NCBI GenBank assembly: GCA_020723485.1
Contig: DYIU01000002.1
Coordinates: 963,190 to 1,027,189, forward strand
DNA: 64,000 nt
From: Acidimicrobium ferrooxidans
GTDB lineage: Bacteria; Actinomycetota; Geothermincolia; Fen-727; Anoxymicrobiaceae
Direction of reading: 5' to 3'
Shown here piece after piece: positions 41,754-49,349 of the stretch (its first letter is position 1; every line of letters starts with the position of its first letter). The notes beneath the pieces were generated by a model that searched no databases, was not told the DNA's origin, and worked only from the letters and a program-made list of their open reading frames with translations. The translations under genes were made by a program, and so were the position numbers.

Positions 41754-43136
41754 TCAGTTACCGCTGACCGTCAGGCCCTCCACGAGGATGGAGGGTGTGC
41801 CTATGCCTCCAAGGAGAGGGGTGAACCTGAGGTCGTTCCCGATCCCCACGACGCCCTTCAGTATGTCGTCAAGCGAGCCGGCTATGGTCACCTCGCGCAC
41901 GGCGTGCACGGGCCTGCCGTTCTCCACCCAGCGCCCCCTGGCGCCGAGCGAAACCTCACCTGTGACCGGGTTGAGTCCGACGTGCACGCCCTGCAGCTCG
42001 AGCACCTGCAGGCCTGTACCCATGCCGGACCGGAGCTCCTCCGGCGTGCCGGGCCCGGGCTCGAGGACGATGTTGGTCGGCGACACGCCGACGTTCGCCC
42101 TGAATGACTGCCGGCTCGCGTTCCCGGTGCTGGAGGCCCCCATCCTGGACGCCGTGTAGGAGTTGTGGAGGAACGACTTCAGGGCGCCCCGCTCTATCAA
42201 AGTCTTGCGCTTCGCGGCCACGCCCTCGCCGTCGAACGGCATAGTCCCGAAACCGCCCTTCATGGCCCCGTCATCCACCACGGTCATAAGCCCCGATGCC
42301 ACTTCCTCGCCGAGGCGCTCCGCCAGGTACGAGCGCCCCTTGCTCACCGACTCGCCGGAGACCGCGGCGCCGACGGCTGAAAGGATCTCCGCGGTCGAGA
42401 GGTTGTCCATCAGGACCGGCACCCTCGCCGAGGCGACCTGTCTCGCGCCGAGCAGGTCGACCGCCATCGAGGCGGCTTCCTCGGCCGCGGCCCCCGCGTC
42501 GAGAGAGCCGAACGAGCGCCCCGCGGTGAAACCGAATCCCGTCTGGGACTCGGCGTTCTCCTCGGCGATCGCCATGAGGTACCCGTAGCATACCGACGAG
42601 CGGTACCCGGCGCGGAACCCCGCGGTGCTGGCGAGCAGGACCTCACCCGTGGACTCGCTGTACGCCGCGGTCTCGACCCCGCTGATGCGTGGGTCGTAGG
42701 CCCGGGCGGCGCGCTCGAGGTCCATCGCGAACTCTATCTTCTCTCCCGCGGAGACGGTCTCGATGTCATGACTCAGTATCTCGAGTTCGTCTCCGAGGTA
42801 CGAGCCATCGCTGCAGCCGGGGCCGAAGAGTGCAGGGTCCGGGAGCCGCCTGTCGGGGTCCTCCCCGGATACTTCCGCGCTCGCCAGCGCGGCGGCCACG
42901 GCCTCCTCGATCGAGGCGCGTTCGAGGTCGGAGGTGTACGCCCTGCCCTGGCGGTCGCCGACGTAGACCCTCAGGCCTATCCCCCGGGTCTCGGCCGATG
43001 AGAACCTCTCTACCCTGCCGTCGAAGACCTTCACGGTGAGCCCGAGCTCGCGCTCGAGAAACGCTTCCGCAGCCGTTGCGCCGCGCGCCACGGACAGGTC
43101 GATAGCCATGTCCATTGGTGTGAAATCCGGTTGCAT
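41754..43136 (-). CDS. pmbA: PmbA/TldE-family metalloprotease homologue
   Basis: 460 residues. The TldD/PmbA fold is evident from LTVKVFDGRVERFSSAETRGIGLRVYVGDR at the N-terminus and from AKRKTLIERGALKSFLHNSYTASRMG, TGNASRQSF and GMGTGLQVLELQGVHVGLNP further on. It lacks the HExxxH zinc motif of TldD, as expected for the PmbA/TldE partner. TldD/TldE pairs process peptide natural products or antitoxins. No tldD gene is within the window. It lies upstream of the acyl-CoA ligase gene on the same strand. Confidence 0.92.
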   Translation of the reverse strand: MQPDFTPMDMAIDLSVARGATAAEAFLERELGLTVKVFDGRVERFSSAETRGIGLRVYVGDRQGRAYTSDLERASIEEAVAAALASAEVSGEDPDRRLPDPALFGPGCSDGSYLGDELEILSHDIETVSAGEKIEFAMDLERAARAYDPRISGVETAAYSESTGEVLLASTAGFRAGYRSSVCYGYLMAIAEENAESQTGFGFTAGRSFGSLDAGAAAEEAASMAVDLLGARQVASARVPVLMDNLSTAEILSAVGAAVSGESVSKGRSYLAERLGEEVASGLMTVVDDGAMKGGFGTMPFDGEGVAAKRKTLIERGALKSFLHNSYTASRMGASSTGNASRQSFRANVGVSPTNIVLEPGPGTPEELRSGMGTGLQVLELQGVHVGLNPVTGEVSLGARGRWVENGRPVHAVREVTIAGSLDDILKGVVGIGNDLRFTPLLGGIGTPSILVEGLTVSGN

Positions 43137-43202
43137 GCGACTACCCTATCAAAGCGGGGAGTAAATGTGAACTATCGGTTTTTTCAGGTCACCGGTCAAA
43201 TA

Positions 43203-43284
43203 GGGTCAGACCACTTTCGTTGCATTGGCAACATGTTCAACAAGTGAAGAACTGGGGCTTATGCAACGAAAGTGGTCTGACCCC
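43203..43284. repeat. Palindromic GGGTCAGACC element, short copy
   Basis: 82 bp with 23-bp perfect arms: GGGTCAGACCACTTTCGTTG then CAT at 43203-43225, complement at 43261-43283. It lies in the divergent gap between pmbA and metG, unlike most copies, which sit at gene ends. Confidence 0.88.
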
Positions 43285-43326
43285 ATGTTATGATTTCACT
43301 TGGCATCGATTGGAGGTGTTGGCCGA

Positions 43327-44871
43327 TTGGGAGAGGTCTTTTACATAACGACGCCGATCTACTACGTCAACGACGTTCCGCACATCGGCACCGCTTACAC
43401 GACACTGGCCGCCGACGTCATCGCGAGGTACCAGCGCCTGCGTGGGCGCGAGGTCTTCTTCCTGACGGGCACTGACGAGCACGGACAGAAGGTTGCGCTC
43501 GCCGCCGCCGAGCGCAACCAGAGCCCGCAGGCATGGGCGGACGAGATGGTGACACACTTCGAGGAGAACTGGAGACTGCTCAACATCTCGAACAACGACT
43601 TCATCCGCACCACGCAGAACCGCCACACCCAGGTGGCGCAGCTCTTCATCGAGAAGCTGAAGGAATCGGGCGACGTCTACCTGGGGTCGTACGAGGGCTG
43701 GTACTGCGTGCACGACGAGGCGTTCCTGCTCTCCAGCCAGCTGGCGGAGGGCAACTGCCCGGAGTGCGGCCGGCCCGTTGACTGGGTAAAGGAGGAGAAC
43801 TACTTCTTCCGCATGTCGAAGTACGCCGACGCGGTCCTGAAGCACATCGAGGACAACCCCGAGTTCGTGCAGCCCGAGACCCGGCGCAACGAGGTGGTCA
43901 GTTTCATCAAGTCAGGGCTCTCCGACCAGAGCATCTCGCGCACGAGCTTCTCCTGGGGCATCCCGCTGCCGTTCGACCCCAGGCACGTGATGTACGTGTG
44001 GTTCGACGCCCTGCTCAACTACATAAGCGCAATAGACTTCGGCTCCGACACGGAGCGCTTCGAGCGCACATGGCCCGCGGACTGGCACCTGGTGGGCAAA
44101 GAGATACTCCGGTTTCACGCGGTCATCTGGCCGGCGATGCTCATGGCGGCGGGGCTCCCCCTGCCGAAGCGGGTGTTCGCCCACGGGTGGCTTACCGTCG
44201 AGGGCCAGAAAATGTCGAAGTCCCTCGGGAACGTTGTAAGGCCTGCCGAGATAGTGGACGAGTACGGGGTGGACGCCTACCGCTACTACTTCATGCGCGA
44301 GTTCTCCTTCGGCATCGACGGGAACTTCTCGAGGAGGACCATCCTCAGGCGCTATAACGCCGAGCTCGCGAACGACCTCGGAAACCTGGAGAGCCGGGTA
44401 CTGACGATGGTCCACAAGTACCGGGGCGGGCTCGTACCCGAGCCGGGAACCCCCGGTGAGGAGGAGACCGTTCTCGCCGAGCGCTGCGAGGCGCTGACGG
44501 CGGTCGTGGAAGAGAAGCTCGCCGCCCCGGCCTTCAACGACGCGCTGGCCGAGATATGGGAGTTCGTCCACGCGGTCAACCGCTACGTGGACGTCTCTGC
44601 GCCCTGGGCCCTGGCGAAGGACGACTCCCTCGCCGCGGACCTCGACCGGGTCCTCTACAACAGCCTCGAGGGGCTCCGCCAGATAGCGCTGTTCATCGCC
44701 CCGTTCATGCCGCAGACCGCGGAGAAGGTCTGGGAGCGGCTCGGCCTGCCGGACATATGGTCCGCGCGCATCCCGGCCTCGTCGGCCTGGGGAGCCCTGC
44801 CCACGGGAGGGGCGACGACGCGGGCCGAGGCGCTGTTCCCCAGAAAGATGGAAGGCGCGGAGGATAGTTGA
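43327..44871 (+). CDS. metG: Methionyl-tRNA synthetase
   Basis: 514 residues from TTG 43327 (GEVFYITTPIYYVNDVPHIG), with GGAGGTG about 10 bases upstream. Class I motifs: HIGT (His19) and KMSKS (Lys295). The connective peptide keeps one zinc-type CPEC pair. The anticodon-binding helix bundle has NRYVDVSAPWALAKD. The C-terminal EMAP/Trbp111-like domain of longer MetRS is absent, as in the MetS type. It begins the conserved metG-tatD-rsmA cluster; its TGA overlaps the TTG start of tatD. Confidence 0.96.
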   Translation: MGEVFYITTPIYYVNDVPHIGTAYTTLAADVIARYQRLRGREVFFLTGTDEHGQKVALAAAERNQSPQAWADEMVTHFEENWRLLNISNNDFIRTTQNRHTQVAQLFIEKLKESGDVYLGSYEGWYCVHDEAFLLSSQLAEGNCPECGRPVDWVKEENYFFRMSKYADAVLKHIEDNPEFVQPETRRNEVVSFIKSGLSDQSISRTSFSWGIPLPFDPRHVMYVWFDALLNYISAIDFGSDTERFERTWPADWHLVGKEILRFHAVIWPAMLMAAGLPLPKRVFAHGWLTVEGQKMSKSLGNVVRPAEIVDEYGVDAYRYYFMREFSFGIDGNFSRRTILRRYNAELANDLGNLESRVLTMVHKYRGGLVPEPGTPGEEETVLAERCEALTAVVEEKLAAPAFNDALAEIWEFVHAVNRYVDVSAPWALAKDDSLAADLDRVLYNSLEGLRQIALFIAPFMPQTAEKVWERLGLPDIWSARIPASSAWGALPTGGATTRAEALFPRKMEGAEDS

Positions 44872-45644
44872 TACCTGACTCCCACGCGCACCTGGACCTC
44901 ATCGAGGAGGACGTCAGGGACGTACTCTCCGCAGCGGCGTCCGCCGGCGTCTCCCCGGTCATCACCGTCGGGATAACCATCGACTCCTGCCTCGAGGCGG
45001 TGCGCGCGGCAAGCGAGTATCCGGGGGTGTTCGCCGCCGTCGGCATCCACCCCAACGACACGGCGGGCGCCACGCCCGAGATGTTCGACCGCCTGGAGGA
45101 TATCGCCCGCTCCAGCGAACGCGTTGTCGCGATCGGCGAGACCGGCCTGGATTACTACCGGGACCGGAGTCCCGCCGACCGGCAGGAGTGGGCCCTCCGG
45201 CGCCACGCGCGCCTCGCCGGCGCACTGGGCAGGGCCCTGATAGTCCACGACCGCCAGGCCCACGGCGACGTGATGGACGTGCTTGCCGAAGAGTGCGCCG
45301 GAGATTTCCCCGTCATAATGCACTGCTTCTCCGGGGACGAGAGCCTCCTTTCCGAGTGCCTCTCCCGGGGCTATTACATCTCGTTCGCAGGACCGGTGAC
45401 GTTCAAGAAGAACGAGGAGGCCAGGGGCCTCGCGGCAATTGTCCCGCCCGACCGCCTCCTGGTGGAGACCGACTCGCCGTTCCTCTCCCCGGAGCCGTTC
45501 CGCGGCAAGCCTAACACGCCGGCCCGCGTCCGGCTGGTGGCGGAGACGCTCGCAAGGGTAAGGGGCGTTCCCCTAGAAGAATTGGAATGTGTCCTGGCCG
45601 AGAACACCGCCAGGGCTTTCGGCATAGACCTGACGGAGGGATAG
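44868..45644 (+). CDS. tatD: TatD-family 3'-5' exonuclease / metal-dependent hydrolase
   Basis: 258 residues with the amidohydrolase metal ligands of TatD: DSHAHLD at the N-terminus, Glu in IGETGLDYYRD, VHDR, MHCFSG and VETDSPFLSPEPFRGKPN. It is a Mg2+-dependent DNase/RNase in DNA repair and degradation. TTG 44868 overlaps the metG stop, and rsmA begins right after its stop (TAG then CTTGG), so the three are one operon. The RnmV gene that often sits between tatD and rsmA is missing. Confidence 0.95.
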   Translation: MIPDSHAHLDLIEEDVRDVLSAAASAGVSPVITVGITIDSCLEAVRAASEYPGVFAAVGIHPNDTAGATPEMFDRLEDIARSSERVVAIGETGLDYYRDRSPADRQEWALRRHARLAGALGRALIVHDRQAHGDVMDVLAEECAGDFPVIMHCFSGDESLLSECLSRGYYISFAGPVTFKKNEEARGLAAIVPPDRLLVETDSPFLSPEPFRGKPNTPARVRLVAETLARVRGVPLEELECVLAENTARAFGIDLTEG

Positions 45645-45645
45645 C

Positions 45646-46536
45646 TTGGAAGCGGGAGCGGCACCCAGGACACTGGCGTCCCCGGCGGCCGCCAGGACCC
45701 TGCTCGAGGCAGCGGGGATCCGCCCCAGCCGCTCGATGGGACAGAACTTCCTCGTCGACGCGAACATCCTGCGGATAATCAGCGAGGCGGCCGGCCTTGA
45801 GCCCTACGACACCGTCATCGAGGTCGGCGCCGGCCTGGGAGCGCTGACCCAGGTGCTCATCGAAGAATCCGGGAAGGTGTACGCCCTGGAGTCTGACAGG
45901 AGGCTCATGGGTGTCCTCGAGCATGAGCTGGGAAGCGCCGCCAACCTGGTTCTGGTGGAAGCCGACGCCTCCCGCTTCGACTTCGCCACGCTGTGGGACT
46001 CGGAGCCCCCGACGCCGGTGAAGATGGTGTCCAACCTGCCGTACCAGATAGCCGCGACGCTCGTCGTGGACTGCCTGCAGCGGTACCCGTGGCTCACAGA
46101 GTACACCGTGATGGTCCAGCGGGAGGTCGCCGGCAGGATCGCCTGCGGGCCGGGCAGCCGTGACTACTCGGGGGCGAGTGTAAAAGTGCAAGTGCGGGCT
46201 GAGGTAGGCAGGGTGGCGAGCGTCTCGCGCAACAGCTTCTACCCGAAGCCGGCGGTCGACTCGACCATCCTCCACCTGGTCCGGCGCGACCGCGCCTCCA
46301 TACCTGACGTCGTCGGCTCGGGCCTGCTGGACAGGGTCGTCACCGCCGCGTTCAGCCAGCGCAGGAAGAAGCTCACCAACTCGCTGGCCGCCTCGGGCGG
46401 TCTGAATGTCGACACATCCTGCGTCACGGGCGCCCTCGATTCGCTGGGCGCCGCTGCGGGGGCCCGCGCCGAGGACCTGTCGCCAGAGCAGTTCGTTAGG
46501 CTGGCCGAGTTCATCGAGAGGGGGGCCGGACGTTGA
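45646..46536 (+). CDS. rsmA: 16S rRNA dimethyladenosine transferase
   Basis: 296 residues of KsgA/RsmA: SMGQNFLVDANIL, SAM motif VIEVGAGLGALTQVL, NLPYQIAATLV (the NLPY catalytic motif) and SFYPKPAVDSTILHL. It dimethylates two adjacent adenines in helix 45 of 16S rRNA. TTG 45646 starts one base after the tatD stop. The gene is somewhat longer at the N-terminus than typical (an Ala-rich start), and the P-ATPase gene follows 28 bases downstream. Confidence 0.95.
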   Translation: MEAGAAPRTLASPAAARTLLEAAGIRPSRSMGQNFLVDANILRIISEAAGLEPYDTVIEVGAGLGALTQVLIEESGKVYALESDRRLMGVLEHELGSAANLVLVEADASRFDFATLWDSEPPTPVKMVSNLPYQIAATLVVDCLQRYPWLTEYTVMVQREVAGRIACGPGSRDYSGASVKVQVRAEVGRVASVSRNSFYPKPAVDSTILHLVRRDRASIPDVVGSGLLDRVVTAAFSQRRKKLTNSLAASGGLNVDTSCVTGALDSLGAAAGARAEDLSPEQFVRLAEFIERGAGR

Positions 46537-46564
46537 GCCGGCCCTGACAAGGGAAAGGCAGCGA

Positions 46565-49267
46565 TTGGAGAGGCAGGGAAAAGCAGAGGAGCCCCGGGAG
46601 TGGCAGGCGCTCGGCGTCGCCGACACCCTTCGCGAGCTCGGCACCGACTCGGAGTCGGGACTCTCATCAAAAGAAGCGGGCCACCGCCTGTCGCGGTACG
46701 GCCACAACATCCTCCGCGAGGAGAAGAAGAAGCCCGCGGTGCTCCGATTCCTCGCCCAGTTCAACGACTTCATGATATGGGTCCTGCTGGCGGCGGTCCT
46801 GATAAGCGGGCTGTGGCTCAGGGAGTACGTAGACGCTGTGGTGATACTCATCATCGTGATACTGAACGCGGTGATGGGCTTCGTGCAGGAGTCCCGGGCG
46901 GAGAGGGCCATAGACAAGCTCAAAGCCCTGGCGGCGCCCACGGTCAGGGTCGTTCGCGGCGGGGTCGAGTCAGAGATAGCGGCGCGCGACCTGGTGCCCG
47001 GGGACCTGCTCACCCTTGAAGCGGGCGACCTCGTGGCAGCCGACGCCCGGCTGGTGACCGCGGTGAACCTGATGCTCAACGAGTCGAGCCTCACCGGGGA
47101 GTCAACCGCGGTGGATAAAGACGCGGGCGAGACCTGCGAGGCGGACACCCCGCTAGGCGACCGCTGCAACATGATATTCGCGGGCACGCACGTGGAATAC
47201 GGCCGCGGCACCGCCGTGGTGGTCGAGACCGGGCAGCGCACTCAGCTCGGGCAGATAGCGAGCATGCTCGAGGAGGGCAAGCCTGAGCCGACCCCGCTGC
47301 AGGTCGAGCTCCGGGACGTGGGGAAGCGGATAGTCTACCTGTGCCTGCTCATTGTGGCAGTGGTTTTCGCAGTCGGCATGATACGGGGCAACGAGTTCGC
47401 AGCGATGCTGCTCGTGGCGGTGAGCCTCGCTGTGGCCGCCATCCCGGAGGGGCTGCCCGCCATCGTGACCATAACGCTCGCGCAGGGCACGCAGACGATG
47501 GCGAAACAGAACGCGATAATCCGCAACCTGCCGGCGGTCGAAACGCTGGGATGCGCGAACTACATATGCTCGGATAAGACCGGCACCCTCACCCTCAACC
47601 GCATGACCGTCACAGACGTCCTCTTCGCCGACGGGAGGCACTTCCTCTTCGAGGACGCGGTCGGGGGGGCCGCCGGTGAGCCCGATATCTTCCTCCGGAT
47701 GCTGACCACGGCTGCGCTGTGCAACGACGCGCGGAGGAGCGCCGAGGGCGCGAGCCTCGGCGAGGCGACGGAGGTCGCCCTTATGGAGGCGGCGGAAGCG
47801 GCCGGCCTGGTAAAGGCCGACCTCGAGGCCGAGCTCACGAGGGTGGCGGAGATACCTTTCGACTCCGACCGCAAGATGATGACGACGGTCCACAGGGAGA
47901 ACGGAGGTTATGTCGTCCTCGTGAAGGGTGCCGTCGAGGTGCTCCTCGACCGCTGCGACAGGATGCTGGCCCCCGGCGGGGAACGCGCGCTCGGGCCCGA
48001 CGACCGCGAGGTCATCTCCAGGGAGACCACCGGGCTCGCCTCACAGGCGCTAAGGACCATAGGGGTGGCCAGCAAGCCCCTCGAGACGCTTCCGCCGCAC
48101 GAGCAGCTCGGCGCGGTGGAGTCGGGGCTCATGTTCCTGGGGACCCTGGCCATGAAGGACCCACCGCGCGCCGAGGTCCAGCCGGCGCTCGAGCTCTGCC
48201 GCAGGGCGAGCATCGACGTCGCCATGATAACGGGTGACCACAGGGCGACCGCCGACGCGGTGGGGCGCGAGCTGGGCATTCTGGTCCCGGGCAGGAGACT
48301 CGTAGAGGGGCCCGACATAGAGAAGATGACCCCCGAGGAACTCGCGGAACAGGTCGAGGAGATCGGGGTCTACGCGCGCGTCTCGCCGCGGCACAAGGTG
48401 AATATCGTGGAGGCGCTCAAGGAGCGGGGCCACGTCGTCGCCATGACCGGCGACGGGGTGAACGACGCGCCGGCCCTGAAGCGCGCCGACATCGGCGTTG
48501 CCATGGGCATAACAGGGACGGACGTCTCGAAGGAGGCGTCCGACATGATACTGGCAGACGACAACTTCGCGACCATCGTCGCCGCCGTGCGCCAGGGGCG
48601 CATCATCTTCGGGAACCTCAAGAAGTTCATCTACTTCCTGCTCTCGTGCAACATAAGCGAGGTCCTCACCGTATTCGTGGCGATGCTCGTCGGGTTCCCG
48701 CTCCCCCTGGTCCCGGCGCAGATTCTCTGGATAAACCTCGTGACCGATGGCCTGCCGGCCCTGGCGCTGGGCGTGGACCCGCCCGAGAGGGACGTGATGG
48801 AACACCCGCCGCGCCGCCTCGGGGAGAACATCCTCGCGGTGCACAAGCAGCTGTGGCTGGCCTGGCAGGGCCTTATCATAACCGCGGGAGCGCTCTCCGC
48901 GTTCATCCTCAGCAACTACTGGCTGGGCTACGACTGGAACGCGCCCGGGGCACTGGGAGACGAGTACATCGACATGGCGAGGACAATACTGTTCACGACT
49001 CTCGTCCTGGCGCAGATACTACACTCGTTCAACATGCGCTCGGAGTCGCGCTCGTTCTTCCTGTCCGCCCCGTGGGAGAACCGCTACCTGTTCGGCTCAG
49101 TGATGCTCTCGATCGCGCTTCAGCTGTTCGTGCTCTACGCGCCGTTCATGCAGACCGCGTTCAAGACGCATCCGCCGACGGCCCAGGGGTGGTTGCTCAT
49201 CCTGCTTTGCGCGGTGATACCGATACTGGTGATCGACCGCATCAAGTGGCTCATCAACCGTTCATGA
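46565..49267 (+). CDS. Calcium-type P-type ATPase (P2A)
   Basis: About 900 residues from TTG 46565 (LERQGKAEEPREWQALGV); longer reading overlaps rsmA. Phosphorylation Asp337 in CSDKTGTLTLNRMTV, actuator LNESSLTGES, TGDGVNDAPALK hinge, and membrane ion-site motifs AAIPEGLPAIV (M4) and NLVTDGLPALALGVDPPE (M6) of the SERCA/PMR1 group. The N-terminus has the cation-ATPase LSRYGHNILREEKKK segment. It exports Ca2+ (or Mn2+) from the cytoplasm. The stop TGA lies directly against the repeat element at 49270 (TCATGATTGGGGTCACG). Confidence 0.94.
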   Translation: MERQGKAEEPREWQALGVADTLRELGTDSESGLSSKEAGHRLSRYGHNILREEKKKPAVLRFLAQFNDFMIWVLLAAVLISGLWLREYVDAVVILIIVILNAVMGFVQESRAERAIDKLKALAAPTVRVVRGGVESEIAARDLVPGDLLTLEAGDLVAADARLVTAVNLMLNESSLTGESTAVDKDAGETCEADTPLGDRCNMIFAGTHVEYGRGTAVVVETGQRTQLGQIASMLEEGKPEPTPLQVELRDVGKRIVYLCLLIVAVVFAVGMIRGNEFAAMLLVAVSLAVAAIPEGLPAIVTITLAQGTQTMAKQNAIIRNLPAVETLGCANYICSDKTGTLTLNRMTVTDVLFADGRHFLFEDAVGGAAGEPDIFLRMLTTAALCNDARRSAEGASLGEATEVALMEAAEAAGLVKADLEAELTRVAEIPFDSDRKMMTTVHRENGGYVVLVKGAVEVLLDRCDRMLAPGGERALGPDDREVISRETTGLASQALRTIGVASKPLETLPPHEQLGAVESGLMFLGTLAMKDPPRAEVQPALELCRRASIDVAMITGDHRATADAVGRELGILVPGRRLVEGPDIEKMTPEELAEQVEEIGVYARVSPRHKVNIVEALKERGHVVAMTGDGVNDAPALKRADIGVAMGITGTDVSKEASDMILADDNFATIVAAVRQGRIIFGNLKKFIYFLLSCNISEVLTVFVAMLVGFPLPLVPAQILWINLVTDGLPALALGVDPPERDVMEHPPRRLGENILAVHKQLWLAWQGLIITAGALSAFILSNYWLGYDWNAPGALGDEYIDMARTILFTTLVLAQILHSFNMRSESRSFFLSAPWENRYLFGSVMLSIALQLFVLYAPFMQTAFKTHPPTAQGWLLILLCAVIPILVIDRIKWLINRS

Positions 49268-49269
49268 TT

Positions 49270-49343
49270 GGGGTCACGTCTGATTAATGACCGCTCCTGC
49301 CTCAGCACCGGCCAGCCTGATTCATAAAATCAGACGTGACCCC
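49270..49343. repeat. Palindromic GGGGTCACGTC element between convergent genes
   Basis: 74 bp. Perfect 16-bp inverted ends GGGGTCACGTCTGATT (49270-49285) and AATCAGACGTGACCCC (49328-49343). The flanking AATT/AATTA and the stops of both neighbours (TGA at 49265-49267, TAA on the minus strand at 49350-49352) lie within a few bases of the ends. Confidence 0.88.
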
Positions 49344-49349
49344 GATTAA

